A stretch of DNA of 64,000 nt from Sulfuricaulis sp040901545 (GTDB lineage Bacteria; Pseudomonadota; Gammaproteobacteria; Acidiferrobacterales; Sulfurifustaceae), in the NCBI RefSeq assembly GCF_040901545.1, contig NZ_JBBDYL010000038.1, forward strand, positions 55,290 through 119,289. Direction: 5' to 3'. A program made the translations under genes and the position numbers. The notes beneath the pieces are model-generated. The model did not search any database and had not been told where the DNA came from. It saw only the letters and a program-made list of their open reading frames with translations. This document shows positions 1-7,854 of this stretch, piece after piece. Within the stretch, counting starts at the first letter, position 1. Every line of letters begins with the position of its first letter.

Positions 1-420
1 GAGCCTCTCGGCTTCTTTCACATAGCGTTCAATCGCATACGGAATTTTTTCCGGAGCGTATTGAACAAAATGGTGGTTTTGTCCGAGCAAAGGGCCCAAA
101 TTTCCCATTTGCCAGAAAAGCCACTGCATTACTTCCGTCCGCGCGCGCAATTCCTGCGGCAGCAACAGTCCGGTTTTCTCGGCCAGATACTGCAGAATGG
201 CCCCGGATTCGAAGACACTGATCGGCGCACCGTTGTCCACCGGTTGATGATCGACAATCGCCGGTATGCGGTTGTTCGGGGATATCTTCAGGAACGCAGC
301 CTCGAACTGGCTGCCTTTCCCGATATCCACCGGCTTCAGCGCATACGGGAGGCCGGTTTCTTCGAGAAAAATCGCGATCTTGTGTCCGTTGGGCGTGGTC
401 CAATAATACAAATCAATCAT
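1..420 (-). CDS. yfcG: YfcG/Nu-class glutathione S-transferase, 3' end cut by window edge
   Basis: Thiol-disulfide exchange enzyme of the bacterial Nu class of glutathione transferases, acting in the cytoplasm on glutathione-containing disulfides. The reading frame is open to the first base of the window, so only the N-terminal 140 residues are present. The start matches the YfcG pattern: MIDLYYWTTPNGHKIAIFLE, with the Thr-Pro-Asn of the glutathione site, the cis-Pro segment NNRIPAIVD around residue 50 and the ESGAILQYLAEKTG helix around 75. The helical domain begins with QWLFWQMGNLGPLLGQNHHF near residue 105, which is typical of YfcG. The ATG is at 418-420 and no strong ribosome binding site is visible. 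Family assignment is firm; in vivo substrate is not known from sequence. Confidence 0.92.
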   Translation of the reverse strand, partial: MIDLYYWTTPNGHKIAIFLEETGLPYALKPVDIGKGSQFEAAFLKISPNNRIPAIVDHQPVDNGAPISVFESGAILQYLAEKTGLLLPQELRARTEVMQWLFWQMGNLGPLLGQNHHFVQYAPEKIPYAIERYVKEAERL

Positions 421-842
421 GACGAACACTTACATACAACACTTGTGCAGAAAAAACTAGCGGATTGTTCTGGCCCCGCTGTATTGGAGCGAGTAGGTTT
501 AAAATGGGATGTTAATGAGGATTTGATAGAAACGATCCATTATATCTGTTCCTGCCAAGTCGACATCCGGATCAGAATGCCGCGTGGAACTGCCAGGTAT
601 CGGCGCATATCTCCAGGATTTTGTCTCAATCGTCAAAAAAACTTTCATATCACGAGGATTGTATGCCATTCCTGCATGGAATATTTTTCTTTCGGCCAAC
701 CAGGATGAAAACGGCAAGTCATTAAGCCGGTAACTAACGCCGTACCCCGTTGCGGTTCCACTGGCCCGGTGTTGAGGGAGGTAAAACCGCAACCCCCTCT
801 CGGCGTAGGCGCGACTAGCCATTCTAGTGTCCGTTAAACGGC
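421..842. other. Stretch without a convincing gene
   Basis: Between the glutathione transferase start and the small ORF at 843 I find no reading frame with recognisable domain content. The longest open frame here (reverse strand, 499-1092) is rich in Arg, Ser, Trp and Cys and has no ribosome binding site. The stretch should hold the promoter of the leftward glutathione transferase gene, but I cannot point to a clear -35/-10 pair. Confidence 0.5.
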
Positions 843-971
843 TTACACTCCAATAATTGGTTGCGGAGGGCGAGTCGGGATCAAGCCGGGAAAATACGAA
901 TCGGCTTTTGCACCCGGCATTAAATGGCAGGCAAATGTCGCGCCCACCAGCAGAATAAGTATTTGTCTCAC
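843..971 (-). CDS. Possible small secreted peptide, 42 residues
   Basis: Small GTG-started frame not long enough for usual gene calling. The product would begin with Arg2 and a hydrophobic stretch ILILLVGATFACHLM followed by AKADS, which resembles a signal peptide with an Ala-x-Ala cleavage site near residue 23, leaving a mature tail of about 19 residues rich in Pro (FPGLIPTRPPQPIIGV). A GGGGAT stretch lies about 8 bases upstream of the GTG and could be a weak ribosome binding site. It sits 110 bases downstream of the DnaJ-domain gene on the same strand. Nothing is recognised by family. Could equally be chance. Confidence 0.25.
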   Translation of the reverse strand: MRQILILLVGATFACHLMPGAKADSYFPGLIPTRPPQPIIGV

Positions 972-1081
972 GCCAGCATCCCCACAGGTACCCTAGCAAA
1001 TAACAGGCAAAAGACGTGCCAATGCCGGGAAAACCGGCATGAAACAAGCATGGATGAAAATAATCCGGCGACGGGCGTTGG

Positions 1082-1663
1082 TTAATTCGCATGACAACGT
1101 ATCAGTATTTCATAGGCCCCGCGAATCGCCCGGAAGCGTACCGGATCGCCGCCCTTGTCCGGATGGTGCTGCGCCGCCAGTCGCCGATAGGTTTGCTTGA
1201 TCACCTCCCACGGAGCATCTGCGGGCAACTCCAATATTTGCAACGCGTCTAAACGTTCGTCGATGGCGAGATATCTTTCCATGAAGCGGGTCAGCATGGT
1301 CTCGACATCCGCGTAACTGGTCTGAAAAAAATTCTCCCAATCAAGATAATAATCGCGCAATGGCGTAGCCGAATTATCGTCGGGCAGAGAAGCCAGTCCC
1401 GGATCCGTCACCGGCCCAAGTCGAATATCCAGCGGTGAAATGGAGAGATACATGCCTTCGTTGAACAATTCGGTCTGCAGCTGGTACAAGGCGTTCATGA
1501 CCACGAAATGCTGACGGAAGAGCGCGAGATTCGCACCTTCTTCCGCGAAACTGAATTCCTCCTCGCAATCCAGCAGTCGTTGAATCAGGTTGTATTCGCT
1601 GATTCCGGACGGGTGAGCTTTGATCAGCGAAAGAATGGAGGCTTTGAAAGGATTTCCTGGCAT
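1082..1663 (-). CDS. DnaJ-domain protein (DnaJ-related, C-terminal J domain)
   Basis: Predicted co-chaperone that would stimulate an Hsp70 (DnaK) ATPase. The 193-residue product has an N-terminal region of about 130 residues like the 'DNA-J related protein' family (starts with a winged-helix-like segment ILSLIKAHPSGISEYNLIQR, then DYYLDWENFF near residue 105) and a C-terminal J domain with the diagnostic HPD at residues 167-169 followed by KGGDPVRFRAIRGAYEIL. There is no Gly/Phe-rich or zinc-finger region, so this is not DnaJ itself but a type III J protein. The ATG at 1661-1663 is chosen because the family begins near this point. It stands alone, with a short gap to the next leftward gene. 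Confidence 0.85.
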   Translation of the reverse strand: MPGNPFKASILSLIKAHPSGISEYNLIQRLLDCEEEFSFAEEGANLALFRQHFVVMNALYQLQTELFNEGMYLSISPLDIRLGPVTDPGLASLPDDNSATPLRDYYLDWENFFQTSYADVETMLTRFMERYLAIDERLDALQILELPADAPWEVIKQTYRRLAAQHHPDKGGDPVRFRAIRGAYEILIRCHAN

Positions 1664-1769
1664 TAGAGAAAATATAGTCCATCAGCCCCCCTTTTTTCAG
1701 AATCTGGAGCGCTGATCCGGACAGACATTCTCCCGAATCTTCTTCTGGGAATTCGCTGCGGAAGTAGCG

Positions 1770-2534
1770 CTAATCCAGATTTACGAGTTCATAGGGGGCA
1801 GAATCGGGTGGCCCGGGTGCAAAAAGAAATCTCGGTTTATGTCCGTAACCCGGATAACAAGGGATGGCAAGCAGATGGCTACAGACGGTTCCGAAACCAT
1901 TGGGAAAATCCAGATTCATGGCGGCATGTGCGCCTTCTTGCTCCGGAAAAGTTCGACTGGCGAGCAGCGTCTGCCAATCAGCCCAGTCATCGCCCGACGG
2001 ATCCGGTATCTCCGCCTCAAGAAATCGGGCAAAGTGCAAACGAATGCGCGTGACGCTCATGTCGTCGAGATTACGGGCTGTCAGCATATGCAAACCGGGC
2101 GGCACCTCGAAGTCCTCGACACACCCAGGAGCGCCATTTCCGCCGCGGTGACGTAACCAGAAACATGACACCGGATCGCCGACAAACAAATTAAACGCAC
2201 GATAGGCATTTGTGTCGAGATCCTTTAGTGCGTGGACCGCAGCTTTCGCCTCCGCATGATCCAGCGCCTCCAGCACCAGCTCACCGCGGCTGCGCTTGCC
2301 GACCTGCGGCCCGAGCGTTCCCTCGCGATCCATGACCACGGCCGCCACACCGTGGTCATTAACCCCGAACCAGCTTCCTCCGCCCACCTGATCGAGGCCT
2401 GCCACCACTTCAGGTCGGTCAACCCAATGCCTAGCAGGAGGAAGCCAGGGGCGATCTCGCCTTTCATCGCGATTACCGGCCACGAGCAATGGCCAGGGAT
2501 GATCCGGTCGTCGCAATACAACAAGGGTGCACAC
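1770..2534 (-). CDS. NRDE family protein (TANGO2-like, DUF833)
   Basis: Member of the NRDE/TANGO2 family, whose eukaryotic members are linked to haem and lipid handling and whose bacterial role is unclear. I place the start at the GTG at 2532-2534, giving a 254-residue protein beginning with Met-Cys-Thr-Leu, the invariant N-terminus of the family (Cys2 is thought to become the N-terminal residue as in Ntn hydrolases). The name-giving NRDE motif is at residues 21-24, followed by RPW and later GSWFGVND. The open frame continues upstream but that extension does not resemble the family and overlaps the upstream gene's leader. Spacing to the next gene upstream on the same strand is 68 bases. Confidence 0.88.
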   Translation of the reverse strand: MCTLVVLRRPDHPWPLLVAGNRDERRDRPWLPPARHWVDRPEVVAGLDQVGGGSWFGVNDHGVAAVVMDREGTLGPQVGKRSRGELVLEALDHAEAKAAVHALKDLDTNAYRAFNLFVGDPVSCFWLRHRGGNGAPGCVEDFEVPPGLHMLTARNLDDMSVTRIRLHFARFLEAEIPDPSGDDWADWQTLLASRTFPEQEGAHAAMNLDFPNGFGTVCSHLLAIPCYPGYGHKPRFLFAPGPPDSAPYELVNLD

Positions 2535-2602
2535 GAGTTTATGAATTACCGGGAAAATGAGTTGATTGTATACCGCGACGGAAGCCGACACGAATTGGGT
2601 AA

Positions 2603-3058
2603 TCAGGCTGATGCTTTTGCTTGCGCATAGAAATAATCGCTGATTTTCATACCCACATTCCAGCGGAACAGCAAGCGCTTGTCGAAGCCACGAACATACA
2701 CGGCAATGTGCGGCGCCAACCAGACCTTTTCCGGTTGGACGGTTTCGATATCGGACCACGGAATCATCAACGGCGAATGAAAAACACGAAATAAAATATT
2801 TACCGACAAAGCCAATCCGGATTGGCCTACTGTCACGAACATGCAGTTCCGATACTTGACCGGGAAATAACCTGATCCGACTGACAATGAGGTAAATCTG
2901 AATTTTTCCCCCTCGATGGCCGCCGAAGTGCCGAACCGGCGCGCCAATTGATTCCAGCCACCCAAAAACGACCGCGACGCCAGCAGTCCCACCCACGCCA
3001 GGAGAAGCAAGGGGATAAACCACTGCAGGAAAACAAAGCCCTGGCCATTTGGATTCAT
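2603..3058 (-). CDS. Membrane-anchored hypothetical protein
   Basis: A 151-residue protein that I cannot assign to a named family. From the ATG at 3056-3058 it starts MNPNGQGFVFLQWFIPLLLL, a single hydrophobic segment at about residues 7-27, followed by a mostly beta-rich domain with IPWSDIETVQPEK near residue 105, reminiscent of PH-like membrane-associated domains in which a short 'W-x-D-I' strand recurs. This suggests a membrane-tethered protein facing the cytoplasm. A longer start 24 codons upstream is possible but adds a charged stretch ahead of the membrane segment. It is the upstream neighbour of the NRDE gene on the same strand. Confidence 0.65.
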   Translation of the reverse strand: MNPNGQGFVFLQWFIPLLLLAWVGLLASRSFLGGWNQLARRFGTSAAIEGEKFRFTSLSVGSGYFPVKYRNCMFVTVGQSGLALSVNILFRVFHSPLMIPWSDIETVQPEKVWLAPHIAVYVRGFDKRLLFRWNVGMKISDYFYAQAKASA

Positions 3059-3376
3059 TTTTACTTTCGAACCATCATGTATTTTCCGCGTTGTCCCGCC
3101 CGCATGTCTTTCCTGTCTTGCCTCTGGCAAAGAAAATGTTTAATAAAATCAGAATCTCATAGTTCCGGTTGTATCCCGCATTGAGCGCGCTGTTGTGTGG
3201 GTTTATGAACATAAAAACTGGCTCATTGACACAACTTCTGGCGAGATTGTAAACCGCGTGCAGCTTACTTGGAACCTTGAGAGCAGAACATCGCCGGAAA
3301 TATGGGTTAGTATCAAGTTTATCATTTTTCCGGAAATTTTCTGGGTCGATGTGCTCGCTTTTTTTCTTGATTCATC
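3059..3376. other. Divergent intergenic region, no gene seen
   Basis: This 318-bp gap separates the leftward membrane protein gene from the rightward DUF748 relic. It is more A/T-rich than its surroundings and should contain promoters for both directions, but I see no convincing -35/-10 pair, operator or hairpin. Short open frames in it lack ribosome binding sites. Confidence 0.4.
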
Positions 3377-4311
3377 ATGAAATCGAAAAACTTATTGAAA
3401 AAACCGGCCGTTTTATCGCCCGTTCCCCGGTCCGGATACCGGTCGTCATCGTACTGCTCGTCATCCTTGCCACGTGCTGCTGCCTTATAAGATTCAACGC
3501 GGACTGGAACGCTGGCTCATCAACGAAGGTGCCGAGCAAGCGCGGGTTGAAGACGCTTATTTCAACCACTTCATCGGTCACTTCGCGGTACGCAATATTC
3601 AGTTGACGGTTGGGTCGTCTCGGACCCTGCTGGTCTCGCAGGCAAATATGGATTTCGCTCTGCCGCCCTTGCTCCGCAAACTGTTAGTGATCGATGAAAT
3701 TCACCTGCGCGACAGCATGTTGATCGTCGAGCGAGCTACCGACGGCCATTGAACTACTCGAGACCAGACAGGCCATGCCGTTTGAAAGTGCGCTGGCAAT
3801 ATCGCGCGATGAAAACAACGATATTCATCTCGATATCGACATCACCGGCGACGTGAATGATCCGAAGTTCGACCTGACTGACGCCATCAACCAAGCGCTG
3901 ACCGGGGCGTTGCCCCGCGGTAGTGTGAGTTATCTCAAGTTCTATTTTCAACCCTTCGACACATTGAACGCGGTCGCCGGACTCGCCGGTAAAGCCGTGC
4001 GGTTAAAGCTCGATCCGGTTTCGTTTTCGGCTGGTACCGCCTCACCAACCTCCGAAACGCAGGAATATTTGATGAAAGTCGGGAAACTCCTGCAGGAACG
4101 CGGGGATTTACGCCTCAAGCTGTGCGGGAAAGCAGTGCCAAAAGATGGATTGGAGGAAGAGGCGGCCAGGACGCTGGACGCTCGCCGTGCCGAGGCCACC
4201 AAGGATTATTTCACCGGCTCTTTTGGGGTGGCTAGTGACAGATTATTTGTGTGTGATCCGGAAGTCGAAATGGAACCTGAGGCCATAGCCCGCGTTGAAC
4301 TGATAATGTAA
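3377..4311 (+). pseudogene. DUF748 (AsmA-like) protein gene, frameshifted and internally shortened
   Basis: Relic of a periplasm-facing, membrane-anchored DUF748 protein. The pieces lie in different frames. ATG at 3377 opens MKSKNLLKK; the expected transmembrane segment (RIPVVIVLLVILATC) continues in another frame; from about 3474 a third frame gives LLPYKIQRGLERWLINEGAE and the DUF748 start region, ending in a stop at 3750-3752. From about 3775 a further frame gives the family's C-terminal half, with SALAISRDENNDIHLDIDIT and GDVNDPKFDL, through to the stop at 4309-4311. The central part of the domain is missing between about 3750 and 3760. At least three frame changes plus an internal deletion make a functional product unlikely. 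The C-terminal piece alone has no signal peptide. Confidence 0.8.
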
Positions 4312-4450
4312 ACCGTTACATAATCGTGTTATCGGGAAAATGGATTCTCGATGCACGCCAATTCTTTGGCGCAGGAATCCGTTTCAGGCTCCCGACCAGA
4401 TAGGATAATTCATTTTTCGAACTTAACTCTGGCCATACTGAGGAGAAAAC

Positions 4451-4741
4451 ATGTCATTTATCAAAAAGCTTGTTGTAGTTGTTTTGATGGCGGGACTGCT
4501 CGGCTGTGCCGGTCAATCCACGGGCGAATATATCGACGATTCGGCCATTACCTCCAAAGTGAAGACCAAACTGTTCAATGATCCGATAACGAGCGGCTGG
4601 CAAATAACCGTCAACACGAATAACCGCGTGGTGCAGTTGGCCGGTTTCGTGAAGTCATCCAAGGAGAAGGACCGCGCCGGTGAGCTTGCCCGCAGCGTTC
4701 CCGGTGTAAAGTCAGTGAAGAACGATCTTGTCATTAAATAA
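4451..4741 (+). CDS. BON-domain lipoprotein (OsmY-like)
   Basis: Small outer-envelope lipoprotein of 96 residues. The signal peptide ends in the lipobox LLGC at residues 16-19, so Cys19 should be lipidated. The rest is one BON domain (about residues 28-95), with the usual features: DDSAITSKVKTKLFNDP at the start and VVQLAGFV followed by ARSVPGVKSVKNDLVI at the end. BON domains are thought to bind phospholipid surfaces and are often induced by osmotic or envelope stress. The start is well supported by a GAGGAG ribosome binding site 5 bases upstream of the ATG. The gene is the first intact one downstream of the DUF748 relic. Confidence 0.9.
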   Translation: MSFIKKLVVVVLMAGLLGCAGQSTGEYIDDSAITSKVKTKLFNDPITSGWQITVNTNNRVVQLAGFVKSSKEKDRAGELARSVPGVKSVKNDLVIK

Positions 4742-4876
4742 GGGCTGAAACACTTATTGTGCGGCTTCGCTTCCGAACCAATTGCTTCGAGCCAGACGTC
4801 TATCGCGTCGCTAAATACTCTCAACATCCTTGGTGGCAATCAAAAAGCACAAAAACTCCCTAAAATCCTGTTATTG

Positions 4877-4885
4877 TGGTATAGT
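4877..4885 (+). promoter_or_regulatory. Candidate extended -10 promoter
   Basis: TGGTATAGT has the TGn extension and a good -10 hexamer (TATAGT at 4880-4885). No convincing -35 box lies 17 bases upstream, which extended -10 promoters tolerate. It would drive the small gene at 4978 with a leader of about 85 bases. Confidence 0.35.
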
Positions 4886-4977
4886 ACGTTTGTTGGTTGT
4901 TTCAGTGCTGTTCAGCAGGCCTGTTTCGTATTTTCCCTGGCCAATCATCGTTAATAAATCGCGACCCTGCCGCAGGC

Positions 4978-5295
4978 ATGCTCATGACCCATCAAACTAT
5001 CGACGGAACGAAAACCAAAACATCCCCAGCAGACACACACCAAGCCAAGCTGCGCCTGTTCAAGGTGGCGTCTGTGGAAAAAATCAGCCCTCCCGACGGC
5101 GGTGAGGGCCAGGATTGGTACCGTTATGTGCTCGATAGCGGCCGCTCGATGATCTCCGGTCAGCGCCGCGGCTCGCGCAAAGACGTACAGGCGTACGCCG
5201 CGCAATGCGCTGAACAACTGAATACCCGCGGGCAAACGGGTCAGTCCATCTGGAGTCCACGCGGTCGGAAACCCGCCGCTGCGGCAAACCGTTGA
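4978..5295 (+). CDS. Conserved-looking hypothetical protein
   Basis: A 105-residue soluble protein with no recognised domain. It starts MLMTHQTIDG (ATG at 4978, or Met3 at 4984). The central part AKLRLFKVASVEKISPP then DGGEGQDWYRYVLDSGRS looks like a short beta-rich fold, and the C-terminal part QAYAAQCAEQLNTRG is helical. The tail is basic. It is followed at once by a strong bidirectional terminator, so it forms a single-gene unit. The long open frame upstream of 4978 is only the untranslated leader. Function unknown. Confidence 0.6.
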   Translation: MLMTHQTIDGTKTKTSPADTHQAKLRLFKVASVEKISPPDGGEGQDWYRYVLDSGRSMISGQRRGSRKDVQAYAAQCAEQLNTRGQTGQSIWSPRGRKPAAAANR

Positions 5296-5309
5296 TGATT
5301 AATACAAAG

Positions 5310-5338
5310 AAAGACCCCACCGGGAGGCAGGGTCTTTT
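5310..5338 (+). terminator. Intrinsic terminator, usable in both directions
   Basis: Hairpin with stem AAAGACCC (5310-5317) pairing with GGGTCTTT (5330-5337), followed by T's on the forward strand and flanked by A's that give a U-run on the reverse strand. It lies 15 bases after the stop of the gene at 4978 and just beyond the 3' end of the leftward cold-shock pseudogene. Confidence 0.85.
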
Positions 5339-5362
5339 ACTCCTTCAACGCCGTCTAGCGGA

Positions 5363-5569
5363 TCAGACCGGTTGAACGTTCGCTGCCGACGGGCCTTTCT
5401 GCCCCTGGACAAGCTCAAACATTACCTGTTGGCCTTCGGCGAGTGACTTGATCCTGCGCCCTGAATGGCGGAATGATGCACGAAGACATCCTTAGGCGCC
5501 ATCCGACGGCGTAATGAAACCGAAGCCTTTAGCATCGTTGAACCACTTTACTGTTCCTGTAGTCGCAAA
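5363..5569 (-). pseudogene. Cold-shock protein (CspA family) gene, inactivated
   Basis: Remains of a gene for a 69-codon nucleic-acid chaperone of the CspA family. The N-terminal part reads ATTGTVKWFNDAKGFGFITPSDGA, in two pieces around RNP1, but the codon where the start ATG should be is TTT. An extra T then creates a TAA stop right after DGA (around 5500). Removing it restores KDVFVHHSAIQG, and a second compensating one-base loss lets the final part, SLAEGQQVMFELVQGQ and PSAANVQPV, read on to the stop at 5363-5365. A purine-rich AGAGGA remains where the ribosome binding site would be. Overall length is exactly that of the family, so the damage is point-like and looks recent. Confidence 0.85.
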
Positions 5570-5872
5570 AAATCCTCTGTAGTTGAATGACAATAGTTCG
5601 CCGTCCATTCTTGCAAGTGGAAATCCGGGTGTTACTGCCGAAAAAAAACGGAGAGCACGCTGCACTGGCTATTAGATTTGCACTGCAGGCCGGCACTGTA
5701 CGCGAAGTCAGCCCAATAGCCACAATTAATTCGCTGCTTCCGTTTCCGATGGACCACTCAATGGTACCGGGCAGAATCCGGGCCGGCCTCGGTTAAAGCC
5801 TGGTCTCGTAACAGCCGCTGGACAATCGCCAACGGTCTACCGGATGATTTAATAATTTTAGGACTCTTATCC
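5570..5872. other. Intergenic region, no gene seen
   Basis: About 300 bp between the cold-shock relic and the pirin gene. The 69-residue open frame at 5587-5796 has no ribosome binding site, no recognisable domain and overlaps what should be the cold-shock gene's leader and promoter. No clear promoter or hairpin was found. Confidence 0.4.
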
Positions 5873-5912
5873 ATGTCCGATTGCCAAGTTCAGCAGCGCA
5901 TCCAGGCGCTCC

Positions 5913-6728
5913 GTGTCGGAGGGCGCGGGCGTCACCGTGTACCGCACCATCGGCACCCCGGCGCTGCGCCATCTCGACCCGTTTCTGATGCTTGATTATT
6001 TCGGCAGCGATGACCCCGACAAATACATCGCCGGGTTTCCGGATCACCCGCATCGCGGGTTTGTTACCCTGACATACATGCTTGACGGACATATGCTGCA
6101 CCAAGACAGCATGGGCAACCGCGGCGACCTGCGATCCGGTGGTGCACAGTGGATGAAAGCCGCCAGCGGCGTGATTCACTCGGAAATGCCACAGCAAAGT
6201 GAAGGCTTGATGCGCGGTTTTCAACTGTGGATTAATCTGCCCGCGAGCGAGAAAATGACCGATCCCGTTTACCAGGAAATTACCCCTGAGGCTATTCCGG
6301 TGGTGGAATCTGCCGGACTACGCGTACAGCTCCTGAGTGGGCACTACGGAGGCAAGGAAGGGCCGATAGCAGATCCCCACACGCACGTGCAGTATCTGGA
6401 CGTGTCAATCGATGCGGGGCATCGTTTCTCTCACCACCTCGCGACCAACATGACGTCATTTCTTTTCGTTTTCGAAGGAGCGGTAAGGTGTTCCGGGACA
6501 TCCCTGTCCCATCATTCTCTTGCCGTCCTTGGTTCGGGCGCAAGCGTTGAAATCACAGCGGCTGATCGGGCGGCACGCTTAATATTCGTGGCGGGACTCC
6601 CGCTCAAGGAACCTATTGTGCAGCATGGACCGTTTGTAATGACTACTCACCACGAAATCGAACAGGCCGTTTCCGATTATCGTAACAACCGGTTGGTGCA
6701 AAAAAAGGCGCGATTCGCTAGACGCTGA
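5913..6728 (+). CDS. Pirin family protein (possible quercetinase), 5' end uncertain
   Basis: Bicupin iron-binding protein of the pirin family; some bacterial members cleave quercetin, others act as regulators. With the GTG at 5913 as start (271 residues), the metal site is complete: His45 and His47 in HPHRG, His89 and Glu91 in VIHSEMP. The C-terminal cupin is also present (QYLDVSIDAG onward). The natural start is doubtful. An ATG at 5873 in another frame encodes MSDCQVQQRIQALR, which is what pirins usually have directly before SEGAGV, and the two pieces join only with a frame change at about 5911. Either the gene uses the GTG or its 5' end is frameshifted. Its end overlaps the convergent ParA-like gene by 11 bases. 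Confidence 0.85.
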   Translation: MSEGAGVTVYRTIGTPALRHLDPFLMLDYFGSDDPDKYIAGFPDHPHRGFVTLTYMLDGHMLHQDSMGNRGDLRSGGAQWMKAASGVIHSEMPQQSEGLMRGFQLWINLPASEKMTDPVYQEITPEAIPVVESAGLRVQLLSGHYGGKEGPIADPHTHVQYLDVSIDAGHRFSHHLATNMTSFLFVFEGAVRCSGTSLSHHSLAVLGSGASVEITAADRAARLIFVAGLPLKEPIVQHGPFVMTTHHEIEQAVSDYRNNRLVQKKARFARR

Positions 6729-7854
6729 TTTCTTCGTGTTCTTCTTCGACGTGCAGTATCGAGTTGTATCCTCCTGAAAGATTCAACACCTGTTCGGGGT
6801 TGGAAGGATCCTCCTGCCACACCCCGTCTATGATCAAACGATATTCATATGACCCCGGCATCAGCATCACGTTCTTTTCCACGACGCCATCCGCCCACCG
6901 GGTGATAACACCCTGATCCGGTACCCAGTCATTGAAACTTCCTGCGAGTCGGACGTCCTTTCCCGCCAGATCATAAAAACGCAGAGTCACTTTTTGTTCG
7001 CCACTGAATTTTCGCAGTTGTGCCCGCGCATTCTCAATTGCGCTCTTCATCTGGCCGATAGGAGACTTGCGCTCTCGATCCTCCCCGCTTGCCGGAATTG
7101 CGTCCAGGACCAACATCAGCTCGTCGGCCAGGCGATTGTATTGCACCGCGACTGTCGAAGTCGGGTCGTACGCGATAATCGGCGCGCCCTGGCGGACGGC
7201 TTCCTTGAGGCGCACAGTGGATTGGACCATTACCGATGACACATCGTCGGCAAACCGTTCGCCGACCTCATGGAGGAATTGCCGGCACAGGCGAGTACGG
7301 CTGTCGACAAGCGTGGGCAATAAGCGGATCGGGATGTCGCGATTGTGGCGCGCGCGCATCAGTGCAATGGTCTTATACATGTGATCGATTCCACTGAGAC
7401 CGAACAAGCTCATCTCGACAGGAATCAATACCAGATCCGCCACGGCCAGTGCATTCAAAGAAAGCAGGCCTGTTGACGGTGGGCAATCGATAACGGCGTA
7501 ATCATAACGTTCCCGAATCGGCTGGAGATGAATCCTGAGTTGCTCGTCGCGCTCTTCGTTTCGCACCGGCAAATGTTCCGCGGCGGCGAGCGTCAACGTT
7601 GCGGGAACCACATCCACGCCTGTAAACACTCCGGGCAAGATGATTTCTTCGATGCTGACCTCGCCGGTAAAAACATCATACAAGTCGCGCGCGTCTTCGT
7701 TGAAAACTCCGAAACCCAGCGATGAGTGGCCTTGTGGATCCAAATCGAGAAGCAGCACGCGTTGCCCCTTTATCCCGAGACAGGCGGAAAGATTGATCGC
7801 TGTGGTAGTTTTCCCACAACCACCCTTGTGATTGGCGATGGCAATGATCTTCAT
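6718..7854 (-). CDS. ParA-family ATPase fused to C-terminal glycogen-binding (CBM48/AMPK-beta-like) domain
   Basis: The first 250 residues are a ParA/Soj-type P-loop ATPase, the family that positions plasmids, chromosomes and protein clusters by dimerising on DNA. The deviant Walker A is HKGGCGKTT at residues 9-17, then LLLDLDPQGHSSLG (Walker A') and YDYAVIDCPPSTG (Walker B). After a linker (about 255-285) comes a beta-sandwich of about 85 residues with VRLAGSFNDWVPD and MLMPGSYEYRLIIDGVWQED, the pattern of glycogen-binding domains in AMPK beta subunits and branching enzymes. No ParB-type partner is adjacent. I infer that it may position or sense a polysaccharide or a glycogen-associated cargo. 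Domain assignments are firm; the role is inference. ATG at 7852-7854. Confidence 0.9.
   Translation of the reverse strand: MKIIAIANHKGGCGKTTTAINLSACLGIKGQRVLLLDLDPQGHSSLGFGVFNEDARDLYDVFTGEVSIEEIILPGVFTGVDVVPATLTLAAAEHLPVRNEERDEQLRIHLQPIRERYDYAVIDCPPSTGLLSLNALAVADLVLIPVEMSLFGLSGIDHMYKTIALMRARHNRDIPIRLLPTLVDSRTRLCRQFLHEVGERFADDVSSVMVQSTVRLKEAVRQGAPIIAYDPTSTVAVQYNRLADELMLVLDAIPASGEDRERKSPIGQMKSAIENARAQLRKFSGEQKVTLRFYDLAGKDVRLAGSFNDWVPDQGVITRWADGVVEKNVMLMPGSYEYRLIIDGVWQEDPSNPEQVLNLSGGYNSILHVEEEHEEISV

Noticed and set aside
499..1092. 197-residue reverse-strand open frame
   Set aside because: No ribosome binding site, overlaps the 3' end of the DnaJ-type gene, unusual Trp/Cys/Ser composition and no recognisable motif; a shorter frame with a signal peptide inside it is more plausible.
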